Of a stretch of DNA of 64,000 bases, positions 7,480 through 16,583 are shown in pieces. Positions within the stretch are counted from its first letter, which is position 1, and each line of letters starts with the position of its first letter. The DNA is from Streptomyces coeruleorubidus (GTDB lineage: Bacteria; Actinomycetota; Actinomycetes; Streptomycetales; Streptomycetaceae), in the NCBI RefSeq assembly GCF_008705135.1, contig NZ_CP023694.1:2728001-2792000 (forward strand). The letters are read 5' to 3'. The translations under genes and the position numbers were made by a program. A model generated the notes under the pieces. That model did not search any database and was not told the DNA's origin. It worked only from the letters and a program-made list of their open reading frames with translations.

Positions 7480-8511
7480 GTGACCTTCAAGGCTGAGTAC
7501 ATCTGGATCGACGGCACCGAGCCGACGGCCAAGCTGCGTTCCAAGACCAAGATCATCGCGGGCTCCCCCGCCGGTCTCGACGCGCTGCCGATCTGGGGCT
7601 TCGACGGGTCCTCCACCAACCAGGCCGAGGGCCACGCCTCGGACTGCGTCCTCAAGCCGGTCTTCACCTGCCCGGACCCGATCCGCGGCGGCGACGACAT
7701 CCTGGTGCTGTGCGAGGTCCTGAACATCGACCTCACCCCGCACGCCAGCAACACCCGTGCCGCGCTGGCCGAGGTCGAGGAGAAGTTCGCGGCGCAGGAG
7801 CCGATCTTCGGCATCGAGCAGGAGTACACCTTCTTCAAGGACGGCTACCCGCTCGGCTTCCCCAAGGGGGGCTTCCCGGCCCCGCAGGGCGGCTACTACT
7901 GCGGTGTCGGCGCCGACGAGATCTTCGGCCGTGACGTCGTCGAGGCGCACCTGGACAACTGCCTGAAGGCGGGCCTGGGCATCTCCGGCATCAACGCCGA
8001 GGTCATGCCCGGCCAGTGGGAGTTCCAGGTCGGCCCGCTCGCCCCCCTGGAGGTCTCCGACCAGCTGTGGGTGGCCCGCTGGCTGCTCTACCGCACCGCC
8101 GAGGACTTCGACATCGCCGCCACGCTCGACCCGAAGCCGGTCAAGGGCGACTGGAACGGCGCCGGCGCGCACACCAACTTCTCCACCAAGGCGATGCGCG
8201 AGTCCTACGACGCGATCATCACCGCGGCCGAGTCGCTCGGTGAGGGCTCCAAGCCGCTCGACCACGTCAAGAACTACGGCGCGGGCATCGACGACCGCCT
8301 GACCGGTCTGCACGAGACCGCCCCGTGGAACGAGTACTCCTACGGCGTCTCCAACCGCGGCGCCTCGGTCCGTATCCCGTGGCAGGTCGAGAAGGACGGC
8401 AAGGGCTACATCGAGGACCGCCGTCCGAACGCCAACGTCGACCCGTACGTGGTGACCCGCCTGCTCGTCGACACCTGCTGCTCGGCGCTGGAGAAGGCCG
8501 GCCAGGTCTGA
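7480..8511 (+). CDS. glnII: Glutamine synthetase type II
   Basis: Catalyses ATP-dependent synthesis of glutamine from glutamate and ammonia. The 343-residue length and eukaryote-like sequence fit GSII, which is shorter than GSI and is not adenylylated by GlnE. Recognisable motifs include WGFDGSSTNQ near residue 40, GIEQEYTFF, the glycine-rich PQGGYYCGVG, NGAGAHTNFST and NRGASVRIP, which build the metal, ATP and glutamate sites. The start is GTG 7480, preceded by GAAGGA at 7466-7471 with 8-base spacing; the longer in-frame extension to 7276 runs through the regulatory region and is rejected. A GlnR-type box lies upstream and a hairpin terminator downstream. Confidence 0.96.
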   Translation: MTFKAEYIWIDGTEPTAKLRSKTKIIAGSPAGLDALPIWGFDGSSTNQAEGHASDCVLKPVFTCPDPIRGGDDILVLCEVLNIDLTPHASNTRAALAEVEEKFAAQEPIFGIEQEYTFFKDGYPLGFPKGGFPAPQGGYYCGVGADEIFGRDVVEAHLDNCLKAGLGISGINAEVMPGQWEFQVGPLAPLEVSDQLWVARWLLYRTAEDFDIAATLDPKPVKGDWNGAGAHTNFSTKAMRESYDAIITAAESLGEGSKPLDHVKNYGAGIDDRLTGLHETAPWNEYSYGVSNRGASVRIPWQVEKDGKGYIEDRRPNANVDPYVVTRLLVDTCCSALEKAGQV

Positions 8512-8529
8512 TCCACCCGCAAGGCTCCT

Positions 8530-8564
8530 GAGGGGCGCTCACCGTGCGCGGTGGGCGCCCCCTC
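8530..8564 (+). terminator. Terminator hairpin of glnII
   Basis: GGGGCGCTCACC (8532-8543) pairs with GGTGGGCGCCCC (8550-8561) with a single G-U pair and a 6-base loop, starting 20 bases after the glnII stop. Confidence 0.8.
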
Positions 8565-8596
8565 GCGTTGTCAGTGGGCCATGTCATCGTGGGGGC

Positions 8597-9532
8597 ATGA
8601 AGATCGACGGGGGCCTCGACATCAAGGTGAAGACGGAGAGCGGGCAGACGTACGCGCGGATCCCGGCGCGGCGACTGCGCGAGCTGGTGCAGCGGATCGG
8701 CGGGGACGACGACCACTTCCTCGTCGTGCAGCGGATACCGGACCGGCCGCTGCTCTTCATCCAGACGGCACGCGACGGGGACGGGGCGTACGACCTCCAG
8801 CACCGCACGGGCCGCGTCCCCCACATGTGGGTGGCCCGGGTGACCGACCCGGGCCTCGTCGCCGAGGTGATGGAGCGCTGGGCGCGGCAGGAGGACGGCT
8901 GGGACGCCGGAGTCTCCTGGGAGCGTGAGGAGTTCGGGCTGCCCGAGGAGGCCCCTGCCCTCGCGGCCAAGGTCGCCGCGCGGGCCGAGGAGCACGTCCG
9001 CGAGATGCTCCGGGACGGCTATCTGGGCATCGAGGCGATGATCCGGGAGACGGTGTACCTGATGGAGGACGGCGAGGGCGCCTCCCCCGTCTCCCGGACG
9101 CAGGCCCGCGAGATCGTCGAGCGGCTGTGGCTGGACCGGCTCGACGAGCAGGAGACGTGGGCCGGGCCGACCGGTCCGGACCGGCTGGAGCAGGCCTTCG
9201 CGGCCCTGGAGGACGCCGGCATCGTCGCCCGGGAGGACTTCGCCTGCTGCCGCGGCTGCGGCCTGACGGAGATCGGCGCGGAGGCGGACGGCAAGCCCGG
9301 GGTGCGGGGATTCGTCTTCTTCCACCACCAGGGCACGCGCGGCGCGGCGCGGGGACACGGCCTGTCGCTCTACTACGGCGGATTCGACGGCTCCGAGGAG
9401 ACCACGAAAGCCGTCGGACACGAGGTGGTGGCGGCGCTGGCCGCGGCCGGGCTGTCCGCGGAGTGGGACGGCGACCCGGGCAAGGCGATCGACGTCGCGC
9501 CCCTGGAGTGGCGCAAGCGCCTGGTGGGATGA
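8597..9532 (+). CDS. Uncharacterised conserved protein (DUF6891-like)
   Basis: A 311-residue cytoplasmic protein. The C-terminal half carries CCRGCGLTEIGAE, GFVFFHHQ and LYYGGFDGSEE, a pattern I associate with actinobacterial proteins annotated DUF6891. The N-terminal part is charged and lacks known motifs. The CCxxC cluster could bind a metal, but only three cysteines are present. No enzyme activity can be proposed. It lies between glnII and glnRII, a position consistent with the conserved S. coelicolor order, yet a terminator separates it from glnII, so it is probably transcribed independently. Confidence 0.65.
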   Translation: MKIDGGLDIKVKTESGQTYARIPARRLRELVQRIGGDDDHFLVVQRIPDRPLLFIQTARDGDGAYDLQHRTGRVPHMWVARVTDPGLVAEVMERWARQEDGWDAGVSWEREEFGLPEEAPALAAKVAARAEEHVREMLRDGYLGIEAMIRETVYLMEDGEGASPVSRTQAREIVERLWLDRLDEQETWAGPTGPDRLEQAFAALEDAGIVAREDFACCRGCGLTEIGAEADGKPGVRGFVFFHHQGTRGAARGHGLSLYYGGFDGSEETTKAVGHEVVAALAAAGLSAEWDGDPGKAIDVAPLEWRKRLVG

Positions 9533-9623
9533 GGTGCCGGAGGGGCCAAAGGCCCTCCCGGCGGATGTCCAAGCTGTGAGAGGAGGGTCCCGGCACCTGG
9601 CCCCCGTCTGCTTCAATGGCCTC

Positions 9624-9746
9624 ATGGCCAGCTACCAGAAGCACACCGCGACGGGTCGCCATGACCTCGAGCCCTTCTGGCCGTCCCGTCAGGACCACGA
9701 CTTCGACCGGGTGTGTTGCCGCGCGACGAACGCGCCGGCCCTCTAA
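9624..9746 (+). CDS. Putative 40-residue small protein or leader peptide upstream of glnRII
   Basis: The ORF starts MASYQKHTATGRHDLEP and ends VCCRATNAPAL. About 36 of 40 codons have G or C in the third position, as in the proven genes here, which argues for real coding. No Shine-Dalgarno sequence lies within 20 bases of ATG 9624, so it may be leaderless, with TTCAAT at 9612-9617 as a possible -10. It has no signal peptide or membrane segment. It ends 120 bases before glnRII, so it may be a leader ORF coupled to that gene. An in-frame extension to 9534 is not needed. Confidence 0.5.
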   Translation: MASYQKHTATGRHDLEPFWPSRQDHDFDRVCCRATNAPAL

Positions 9747-9866
9747 AGCCGTACACCCCCCGGCCTTCGGCCAGCGCGAACCGCGTACGTCCCTCGGCGA
9801 GCCCGACCACGAATCGCGGCCGTCGACCTCTCCGACGAACTCCTCGCGCGAAAGAGCTGACCTCTC

Positions 9867-10490
9867 ATGGCGACCACTCGTTCCCTGTCTCCCGCCGCCC
9901 CCTTCAACGCCCCCTCGGCCACCGGGCCCCGGCACCGGCTGCGTGCCGTCGACCGGGATGAGGTGGTGACGGTCGCGGACCTGCTGCCGCCCGGTGCCAC
10001 CTGGCTCCCGGCGCCCCAGCACACCCTGCCCACGCTGCCGGGGCAGCCGCCGATGATCGGCTATCTGGTGCTCGTCCCGGCCGACCAGCAGCCGCCGTTC
10101 CCGGCGGCGGTGCCGGACCGGTCGGAGACCACCCGCGTCGAAAGCCCCGCAGTCTTCGAAAGCCCCGAAGGCCCCGCAGGCCCCGAGCCGGGCGGTGAGC
10201 CGCTGATCCGGGTCGACACCGTGCAGCGCACGGCCGAGGTGGCGGGGCGTCAGCTCGACCTCACCTACCTGGAGTTCGAGCTGCTGGCCCACCTCGTGGC
10301 GCATCCGGGCCGGGTCCACACCCGTGACCAGCTGGTCGGCACGGTGTGGGGCTACGGGCATGTGGGCGACGGCCGTACGGTCGACGTCCACGTCGCCCGC
10401 CTGCGCCGCAAGCTGGGTGCCGAACACCGCGACACGATCCGCACGGTGCGGCGGGTCGGCTACAAGTACGTGCCGCCGACGGCGCACTGA
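9867..10490 (+). CDS. glnRII: GlnRII, OmpR-type nitrogen regulator
   Basis: The 207-residue protein lacks a normal receiver domain: the first 100 residues are Pro/Ala-rich with no phosphoacceptor aspartate. Residues about 110-205 form an OmpR/PhoB winged helix with LTYLEFELLAHL, the recognition region HTRDQLVGTVWGYG, RTVDVHVARLRRKLG and the wing VRRVGYKYV. In S. coelicolor the gene a few positions downstream of glnII encodes GlnRII, a second regulator binding GlnR-controlled promoters; position and domain structure match. The start ATG 9867 has only a weak purine stretch upstream. The gene identity relies on synteny plus the domain pattern. Confidence 0.75.
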   Translation: MATTRSLSPAAPFNAPSATGPRHRLRAVDRDEVVTVADLLPPGATWLPAPQHTLPTLPGQPPMIGYLVLVPADQQPPFPAAVPDRSETTRVESPAVFESPEGPAGPEPGGEPLIRVDTVQRTAEVAGRQLDLTYLEFELLAHLVAHPGRVHTRDQLVGTVWGYGHVGDGRTVDVHVARLRRKLGAEHRDTIRTVRRVGYKYVPPTAH

Positions 10491-10511
10491 GGCCCCTCCC
10501 CCGCCGGCCCG

Positions 10512-10526
10512 TCTGCTGACAGCAGA
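10512..10526. promoter_or_regulatory. Short perfect inverted repeat between glnRII and the reductase gene
   Basis: TCTGCT-GAC-AGCAGA at 10512-10526 is a compact palindrome 22 bases past the glnRII stop and 43 bases before the next start. It may be an operator or part of a terminator; sequence alone does not decide. Confidence 0.35.
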
Positions 10527-10568
10527 TCACCGTTCCGTCCTCTCGCCCCACCGGGCAGAGTCCGAGGC

Positions 10569-11603
10569 ATGAGACTTCTGATGCTGGGTGGTACGGAGTT
10601 CGCCGGCCGGGCGGTCGTGGAGGCGGCCCTGGGGCGGGGCTGGGAGGTGACCGTCTTCCACCGGGGGCGGCACGAGGCGCCGGCCGGCGTGCGGTCGCTG
10701 CTGGGCGACCGCACCACGCCCGGCGGTCTGGCCGCCCTCGCCGAGCACCCGGGCGAGTGGGACGTCGTCGTCGACACCTGGTCGGCGGCGCCCCGCGCGG
10801 TGCTGGACGCGGCGCGGCTGCTGCGGGGCCGCGCCCGCCGGTACGTGTACGTGTCGAGCTGCTCGGTGTACGCGTGGGCCCCTCCCGCCGGATACGGCGA
10901 GGACGCGCCCCTGGTGGAGGGCGCGTCGGCCGACGCTGACCAGACCGACTACCCGCGGGACAAACGGGGCGGCGAACTGGCCGTCCTGGACGCCTTCGGC
11001 GAGGACCGGTCGGTGCTCGTACGGGCGGGGCTGATCCTCGGCCCGTACGAGAACGTCGGCCGACTGCCCTGGTGGCTGGGTCGCATGGCGCGCGGCGGCC
11101 CGGTGCTGGCTCCGGGCCCACGTGAGCTGCCCCTTCAGTACGTGGACGTCCGTGACCTGGCCGAGTGGATCCTGCACGCGGCGCAGCGGGAGCTGAGCGG
11201 GCCGTACAACCTGATCAGTCCGCAGGGGCACGCCACCATGGGCGAGTTGCTGGACGCCTGCGTCCGGGTCACCGGTGGTGCGGCCGAACTCCGGTGGACC
11301 GAACCCGACGCGATCCTCAAGGCGGGCATCGAACCGTGGACCGAGCTGCCGGTGTGGGTGCCGCCGGGCAGCGACCTGCACGACGCGCTGCACGGCGCGG
11401 ACGTCTCCCGGGCGGTCGAATCGGCTCTGAGCTGCCGACCCGTCGAGGAGACCGTGGCCGACACCTGGCGGTGGCTCCAGGACATCGGCGGCACGGCACC
11501 CCAGCGCCCGGACCGGACGAGGACGGGGCTCGCCCCGGAGGTGGAGGCGAGGGTGCTCGCGGCCGGCGGAGACGGGAGGGGTGTAGGTAGCACCACCCCC
11601 TGA
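10569..11603 (+). CDS. NAD-dependent epimerase/dehydratase family reductase (atypical SDR)
   Basis: The 344-residue protein opens with MRLLMLGGTEFAGRAVVEAAL, the Rossmann glycine motif of extended or atypical short-chain dehydrogenases. VSSCSVYAW around residue 97 supplies the conserved serine, and DYPRDKRG contains the YxxxK pair. A substrate is not evident; members act on nucleotide sugars, isoprenoids or ribonucleoproteins. There is no adjacent pathway gene. A hairpin overlaps the stop codon, so it is probably a single-gene transcript. ATG 10569 has no strong ribosome binding site. Confidence 0.8.
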   Translation: MRLLMLGGTEFAGRAVVEAALGRGWEVTVFHRGRHEAPAGVRSLLGDRTTPGGLAALAEHPGEWDVVVDTWSAAPRAVLDAARLLRGRARRYVYVSSCSVYAWAPPAGYGEDAPLVEGASADADQTDYPRDKRGGELAVLDAFGEDRSVLVRAGLILGPYENVGRLPWWLGRMARGGPVLAPGPRELPLQYVDVRDLAEWILHAAQRELSGPYNLISPQGHATMGELLDACVRVTGGAAELRWTEPDAILKAGIEPWTELPVWVPPGSDLHDALHGADVSRAVESALSCRPVEETVADTWRWLQDIGGTAPQRPDRTRTGLAPEVEARVLAAGGDGRGVGSTTP

Positions 11604-11613
11604 CCGGGGTGGT
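11592..11613 (+). terminator. Hairpin overlapping the stop of the 10569 gene
   Basis: ACCACCCC (11592-11599) pairs with GGGGTGGT (11606-11613); the stop codon TGA 11601-11603 lies in the loop. Confidence 0.55.
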
Positions 11614-11655
11614 CGGCCCAGTGACCCGCGCACTCCGCTCGGCAAGACTGACGCC

Positions 11656-12915
11656 ATGACCATCGACACGAAGAACGGCAACGGGCGTACCAAGGGGCGG
11701 GGCATCGGGCTCGCCGCGATGCGGGGGCTGGGGGTCGCCCTGGTCTCCCTGCCGGGGGCGGTGCTGTGCTTCACCCTGTCCCTGGTGTCCATGGCGCTCA
11801 TCCCGATCGGCATCGGGCTCGTCACGACGCCGTACGTACTGACGGGGGTGCGGGCGTTCGCGAACTGGCGGCGAGTGCTCGCGGCGGAGTGGGGCGGGGT
11901 GCGGATACCTCCGGCGTACCGGCCGCTGCCGAGGAACGCCAACCCGTGGACGCGCACCTTCGGGATGCTGCGCGACCCGGCGACCTGGCGGGACCTGATG
12001 TGGCTGCCGGTCGACATGACGGCGGGGTTCGTCACCGCGCTGCTGCCGGCCGCGCTGTGGCTGTACCCGCTGGAGGGCTTCGCGCTCGCGGTCGGGCTGT
12101 GGCGGGTCTTCCCCGACGGGTACTGGTACGGATTCGTGCCGGTCACGGGGCAGGTGTCCGCGCTCGGTGCCGCTGCCCTGGGCCTCGTCATCCTCTTCTT
12201 CGCGCACTTCCTCAGCCCGCTCCTGCTGGACGTCCACTTCCGCCTCACCCAGGCCGTTCTGGGCTCGGGCCAGCGCCAACTGGCCGAGCGGGTGCGGGTC
12301 CTGACCGAGACGCGGCGGGACGCGGTCGACTCCTCCGCCGCCGAACTGCGGCGCATCGAACGGGATCTGCACGACGGGGCCCAGGCCCGGCTGGTGGCGG
12401 TCGGCATGGACCTGGGCACCATCGAGGCGCTCCTCGACAAGGACCCGGCCAAGGCCAAGGAGCTGATCGCGCAGGCCCGCACGTCCTCGGTCGAAGCGCT
12501 GGCCGAGCTGCGCGAGCTGGTGCGCGGCATCCATCCGCCGGTCCTCGCCGAGCGCGGACTGGGTGACGCCGTACGGGCGCTGGCGCTGCGGCTGCCGGTG
12601 GCCACCGAGGTGAACGTGGACCTGCCCGGGCGGGCGGAGGCGCCCGTGGAGTCCGCCGCGTACTTCGCCGTGAGCGAGGTGCTCACCAACGCCGTGAAGC
12701 ACTCCGGCGCCGACCGGATCTGGGTCGACCTGCACCACGCGGACGGCCATCTGCGGGCGACCGTCACCGACAACGGCAAGGGAGGTGCGGTGATCGGGGC
12801 CGGTTCCGGACTGGCCGGGGTGGAGCGGCGACTGGGTACATTCGACGGCGTCCTGGCCGTCAGCAGCCCCGCGGGCGGTCCCACCATGGTCACCATGGAG
12901 ATCCCTTGCGCGTAG
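11656..12915 (+). CDS. NarL-type sensor histidine kinase
   Basis: A 419-residue membrane kinase. Hydrophobic segments at about 25-60, 110-140 and 170-195 form a membrane sensor module. The HisKA_3 dimerisation motif ERDLHDGAQARL places the phosphorylated histidine at H239. The ATPase part follows with the N-box NAVKHSGAD, DNGKGGA and GSGLAGVERRLG. It overlaps the downstream response regulator by 10 bases, so the two form a translationally coupled two-component pair. The signal is unknown. ATG 11656 has no Shine-Dalgarno sequence; AAGACT eight bases upstream resembles a -10 of a leaderless transcript. Confidence 0.9.
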   Translation: MTIDTKNGNGRTKGRGIGLAAMRGLGVALVSLPGAVLCFTLSLVSMALIPIGIGLVTTPYVLTGVRAFANWRRVLAAEWGGVRIPPAYRPLPRNANPWTRTFGMLRDPATWRDLMWLPVDMTAGFVTALLPAALWLYPLEGFALAVGLWRVFPDGYWYGFVPVTGQVSALGAAALGLVILFFAHFLSPLLLDVHFRLTQAVLGSGQRQLAERVRVLTETRRDAVDSSAAELRRIERDLHDGAQARLVAVGMDLGTIEALLDKDPAKAKELIAQARTSSVEALAELRELVRGIHPPVLAERGLGDAVRALALRLPVATEVNVDLPGRAEAPVESAAYFAVSEVLTNAVKHSGADRIWVDLHHADGHLRATVTDNGKGGAVIGAGSGLAGVERRLGTFDGVLAVSSPAGGPTMVTMEIPCA

Positions 12916-13559
12916 TCCTGGCCGAAGACCTGTTCCTGCTGCGCGACGGACTCGTCCGGCTGCTCCAGGCGCACGACTTCGAGATCGCGGCGGCCGTCGA
13001 GTCCGGTCCCGAACTGGCCGCCGCGCTGGCCGAGCTGGAGCCGGACGTCGCCGTGGTCGACGTCCGCCTGCCGCCCACGCACACCGACGAGGGGCTTCAG
13101 TGCGCGCTCGACGCACGCAGGAAACGGCCCGGGCTGCCGGTGCTGGTGCTCTCCCAGCACGTGGAACAGCTCTACGCGCGTGAGCTGCTCGCCGACGGCA
13201 GCGGCGGCGTCGGATACCTGCTGAAGGACCGGGTGTTCGACGCCGAGCAGTTCGTGGACGCGGTACGGCGGGTCGCCGCCGGTGGTACGGCGATGGATCC
13301 GCAGGTCATCCAGCAGCTGCTGGCCCGGCAGGCGGGCGACGGCCGGCCGCTGGCCCGGCTGACTCCCCGCGAGCGGGAGGTGCTGGAGCTGATGGCGCAG
13401 GGCCGGACCAACGCGGCGATCGCGGGCAGGCTGGTCGTGACGGAACGGGCGATCGCCAAGCACACCGCGAACATCTTCGCCAAACTGGGACTGGAGGTCT
13501 CGGACGACGACAACCGGCGCGTGCTGGCGGTTCTCGCGTATCTCGACCACGGCCGGTGA
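12906..13559 (+). CDS. NarL/LuxR-family response regulator
   Basis: The 217-residue partner of the upstream kinase. The receiver domain has acidic residues E7-D8, phosphoacceptor D52 in VAVVDVRLP and a lysine in YLLKD. The C-terminal LuxR helix-turn-helix begins LTPREREVLELMAQG and contains VTERAIAKHTANIF. The likely start is TTG 12906, preceded by GGAG at 12897-12900 with a 5-base gap, inside the end of the kinase gene. Target genes are unknown; the next gene encodes a DUF1996 secreted protein about 200 bases away and may or may not be regulated by it. Confidence 0.9.
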   Translation: MRVVLAEDLFLLRDGLVRLLQAHDFEIAAAVESGPELAAALAELEPDVAVVDVRLPPTHTDEGLQCALDARRKRPGLPVLVLSQHVEQLYARELLADGSGGVGYLLKDRVFDAEQFVDAVRRVAAGGTAMDPQVIQQLLARQAGDGRPLARLTPREREVLELMAQGRTNAAIAGRLVVTERAIAKHTANIFAKLGLEVSDDDNRRVLAVLAYLDHGR

Positions 13560-13762
13560 AACCGGACCTGCTTATTCACCCGCTGTCGGGGATCAACAAC
13601 TCCCGGTGCGCAAGAGGCTGTTGAGGACACAGCTCCCTCACGAATCTCGCATCAATTTCCGAGACATCTGAACACCCCTGGGACGGCCTCCGTATGGAAG
13701 GGCGCCGCTTCACTCCTGTCGGGCGCCTCGATGCCCCCGAAAAAGGAAGTCAGAGGAGTTCC

Positions 13763-15331
13763 ATGGGACGCAACACAAGAAAACGCCGGACGCCGATGGC
13801 CACCAAGGCCATAGCCGCATCGGCGGCCCTAGCGCTCGGTGGGGGCGGGCTGATCTGGGCAAACTTCTATGCCTCGGCGCATGAGGAGAACTCGGCGAAC
13901 CAGACGAAGGCCGCGGGCGCACAGATCGCCACGATCCAGTGCCCGGACGTCGGGCAGCAGCTCACCGATGTGCCGGAGGGTGCGCGGCAGGGGGTGGACA
14001 AGGAGCTGGCGAACCTCGACAAGCAGATCAGCGAGGCCTACACCCGGCTCGCCTCCACGCGTCAGGCCCAGGCCGGTGACTCGGGCTTCGTCAACAACGC
14101 CATCCTCGGCCCGCTGAAGTCGAAGCGGACCGCTGTCATCGACCGGATCGGCATCAACATCCGGCGGGTGGGTGGCCAGGCCCCGGACAACCTCGCCCAG
14201 ATGGCGGAATGCAAGGGCATGGCCGCCGACGCGAACACCAACGACGGCGAGGCCGGGGGCGGTCAGAACAACGACGGCCAGAACAACGACGGTCAGGACC
14301 AGGGCCAGGACCAGGGCCAGGACCAGGGTCAGGACAACGGCGGTCAGGACCAGGGCGGTGACAACGGCCAGGACCAGGGTCAGGGCGGCAACGGCGGTCA
14401 GGCCAACAACGGCCCGGTGGCCGACGACTTCATCAACATCGAGGACGTCCAGCCCAACTCCCGCAACCTGCCGAACGGTCTCGCCGCGAACGGCGACGGC
14501 GGTTCCACGGGCTCGTTCACCACGAACTGCGGCACCAACGAGAACGAGAACCGCAACTCGGACAACGTGATCGTGGCGCCCGGCGTCTCCAACGGCGCGC
14601 AGCACCAGCACGACTACGTCGGCAACCAGAGCAACAACGCCTTCGCGAGCGACGAGGACCTGGCGAACGCCGAGACGACCTGCCAGAACCAGGGCGACAA
14701 GTCCTCGTACTTCTGGCCGGTCCTGCGGATCCAGGACGGTTCGGACGACATCGACGCCGGCCAGCCCGGTGGCGGTCAGGACGGCAACGTCGGCAAGATC
14801 GTCGAGCCGGCCGAGGCCCAGCTCAAGTTCGTCGGCAACCGCACCAGCGACGTCGTCGCGATGCCGAAGGCCCTGCGCATCATCACCGGTGACGCCAAGG
14901 CCTTCACCAACGGCCTCAACAACGCCAACACCTCCTGGAGCTGCACCGGGTTCGAGGACCGTCAGGTGACGGACAAGTACCCGCTCTGCCCCGAGGGCAG
15001 CAGCGTGGTCCGGACGTCCAACTTCCAGAGCTGCTGGGACGGCCAGAACATCGACAGCGCCAACCACCGCACCCACGTGGACTTCGTGGAGGCGGACGGC
15101 AGCTGCTCGAACGGCTTCCAGGCCATCCCCCAGCTCCAGGTCCGCCTGGTCTACGACGTGCAGGCGCCGCAGATCAACAACGGGCAGATACAGAACGCCT
15201 TCGCGGTGGACTCCTTCCCGGAGCAGCTGCACAAGGCGATCACCGACCACAACGACTTCATCAACTTCTTCGACGAGAACGTGATGAACGAGATGGTCCA
15301 GTGCATCAACAACGGCGAGGACTGCCAGTAG
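13763..15331 (+). CDS. Secreted DUF1996 protein with Asp/Gln/Gly repeat linker
   Basis: A 522-residue protein. A twin-arginine-like basic N-terminus (RKRRTPM) is followed by a hydrophobic signal region to about residue 35. Residues about 50-155 are helical with two cysteines. Then comes a strongly acidic linker about 160-215 made of repeated DQGQ and NNDGQ units. The C-terminal domain about 220-522 matches DUF1996: [34 protein letters not shown] and [11 protein letters not shown]1996 proteins occur in secreted fungal and actinobacterial proteins without known activity. ATG 13763 is preceded by GAGGAG (13753-13758); the longer ORF upstream is rejected. A strong terminator follows. Confidence 0.85.
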   Translation: MGRNTRKRRTPMATKAIAASAALALGGGGLIWANFYASAHEENSANQTKAAGAQIATIQCPDVGQQLTDVPEGARQGVDKELANLDKQISEAYTRLASTRQAQAGDSGFVNNAILGPLKSKRTAVIDRIGINIRRVGGQAPDNLAQMAECKGMAADANTNDGEAGGGQNNDGQNNDGQDQGQDQGQDQGQDNGGQDQGGDNGQDQGQGGNGGQANNGPVADDFINIEDVQPNSRNLPNGLAANGDGGSTGSFTTNCGTNENENRNSDNVIVAPGVSNGAQHQHDYVGNQSNNAFASDEDLANAETTCQNQGDKSSYFWPVLRIQDGSDDIDAGQPGGGQDGNVGKIVEPAEAQLKFVGNRTSDVVAMPKALRIITGDAKAFTNGLNNANTSWSCTGFEDRQVTDKYPLCPEGSSVVRTSNFQSCWDGQNIDSANHRTHVDFVEADGSCSNGFQAIPQLQVRLVYDVQAPQINNGQIQNAFAVDSFPEQLHKAITDHNDFINFFDENVMNEMVQCINNGEDCQ

Positions 15332-15344
15332 TCCGCACGTAAGT

Positions 15345-15380
15345 GAAAGCCGGCGGTGGGATTTCCCACCGCCGGCTTTC
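15345..15380. terminator. Strong bidirectional terminator between convergent genes
   Basis: GAAAGCCGGCGGTGGG (15345-15360) and CCCACCGCCGGCTTTC (15365-15380) form a perfect 16-bp stem with a 4-base loop, between the DUF1996 gene and the convergent lipoprotein gene. Confidence 0.9.
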
Positions 15381-15399
15381 GCTTGCCCGGCCCGCGCGG

Positions 15400-15861
15400 T
15401 CAGCCGTGGCCGCCGCCACTGCCGTGTTTGCCGCTGTCGTGGTTGCCGCTGTTGTGACTGCCACCGGGATTCATGTGCTCGGAGCCTTCCTCCATGGTCC
15501 CGCCGATGGTGCCCTGGAGCGCCGTGACCGTCTTCTTCTCGCCGACGGCGACCCACTTGCGGCCGACCAGGTAGTAGCCGCCGTAGTCCTTCGCCCCGTT
15601 CAGCCACTCGCGCTGTCCGCGGTCGGTGGCGAAGGTCGCGAGGACGTATTTCTCCTTGCCCTTCTTGCACAGGGCCTGGCGGATGGTGTCGGCGTCGGTC
15701 TGCATGTCCGGCTTGCACTTGGCCTCGGCCGCGATGTGCTCCAGACTGCCGGTCACCGTCTCCGGCGCGGCCGCCTCGCCCTTGCCGCCGGATCCGCAGC
15801 CGGTCAGCGCCAGTATCGCCACCGCGCCGCTCAGCGCGAGCATCGGTCGGGTCACCCTCAT
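15400..15861 (-). CDS. Small lipoprotein with a histidine-rich C-terminal tail
   Basis: The 153-residue protein has a clear lipoprotein signal: MRVTRPMLAL, a hydrophobic core and the lipobox LTGC with acylated C22. The mature part contains two further cysteines and the segment YGGYYLVGRKWVAVG. The tail from about residue 128 is Ser/Gly/Asn-rich with six regularly spaced histidines, which could chelate metal ions; this is inference. GGAGG precedes ATG 15861 with 5-base spacing. It is alone on the minus strand between two plus-strand genes. Family unknown. Confidence 0.8.
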   Translation of the reverse strand: MRVTRPMLALSGAVAILALTGCGSGGKGEAAAPETVTGSLEHIAAEAKCKPDMQTDADTIRQALCKKGKEKYVLATFATDRGQREWLNGAKDYGGYYLVGRKWVAVGEKKTVTALQGTIGGTMEEGSEHMNPGGSHNSGNHDSGKHGSGGGHG

Positions 15862-16007
15862 CTGTTCCTCCGGTCCTTGTCACGGCACGGTCCGGACGCA
15901 TGCCGCACGGAGCCCCGGCAAGAGGCTCTCGTCTTCGATACGGCTGCGGCGGGCGCAGCGCTCAAATCCAGGTGCCACCGCGGGCACGTCCGTGCGAGTC
16001 TGTCCCG

Positions 16008-16535
16008 GTGAACCAGGACTGGGAAGATCGCGTGGCCGCCTTGTGGGACCGGTTCGACGACTACGCCGAAACCGAGGAGGACGAGGCCCGCTTCCGCTCC
16101 GACGTCGACGCCCTCGTCGCCGAGCTGCCGGAGGGCAGCCCGCTCGGTCCGTTCGAGCAGGCGTGCGCCTGGGACTCCACGGGCCACTCGGACAAGGCGG
16201 TCCCGCTCTACCGGGAGGCGCTCGAGCTCGGCCTCGCCGACGTCAGCCCCTACAAGGCCCGCCGGACGAAGATCCAGATGGCCAGCTCGCTGCGGAACAT
16301 CGGACAGGCTGAGGAGGGCGTCGCGCTGCTGACGCCCGAGCTGGAAGCTCCGTCCGACGAGCTGGACGACCCGGTGCGGGCCACGCTCGCGCTGTGCCTG
16401 TCGAGCCTGGGCCGCGATCGCGAGGCGCTGTCGCTGACCCTCGGCGCCCTGGCCCCGCACCTGCCGCGCTACCAGCGGTCGATGGCGAACTACGCCCGGC
16501 TGCTGGTGGAGCCCGGGGAGCAGCCAGGGGCGTGA
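16008..16535 (+). CDS. Tetratricopeptide-repeat protein
   Basis: A 175-residue protein beginning VNQDWEDRVAALW, with helical repeats: ACAWDSTGHSDKAVPLYREALELG, then SLRNIGQAEEGVALL and LALCLSSLGRDREALSL, which read as TPR-type helix pairs. Such proteins normally scaffold protein interactions. The start is GTG 16008, where conserved sequence begins; the ORF extension to 15900 overlaps the divergent lipoprotein promoter and is rejected. It ends 48 bases before the next gene. Streptomyces relatives of the same length are annotated only as TPR proteins. Confidence 0.8.
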   Translation: MNQDWEDRVAALWDRFDDYAETEEDEARFRSDVDALVAELPEGSPLGPFEQACAWDSTGHSDKAVPLYREALELGLADVSPYKARRTKIQMASSLRNIGQAEEGVALLTPELEAPSDELDDPVRATLALCLSSLGRDREALSLTLGALAPHLPRYQRSMANYARLLVEPGEQPGA

Positions 16536-16583
16536 CGCCCCGTGGTCAGGTGACCATCCCCCGATTCGCTCGTTCTGCTGAAC

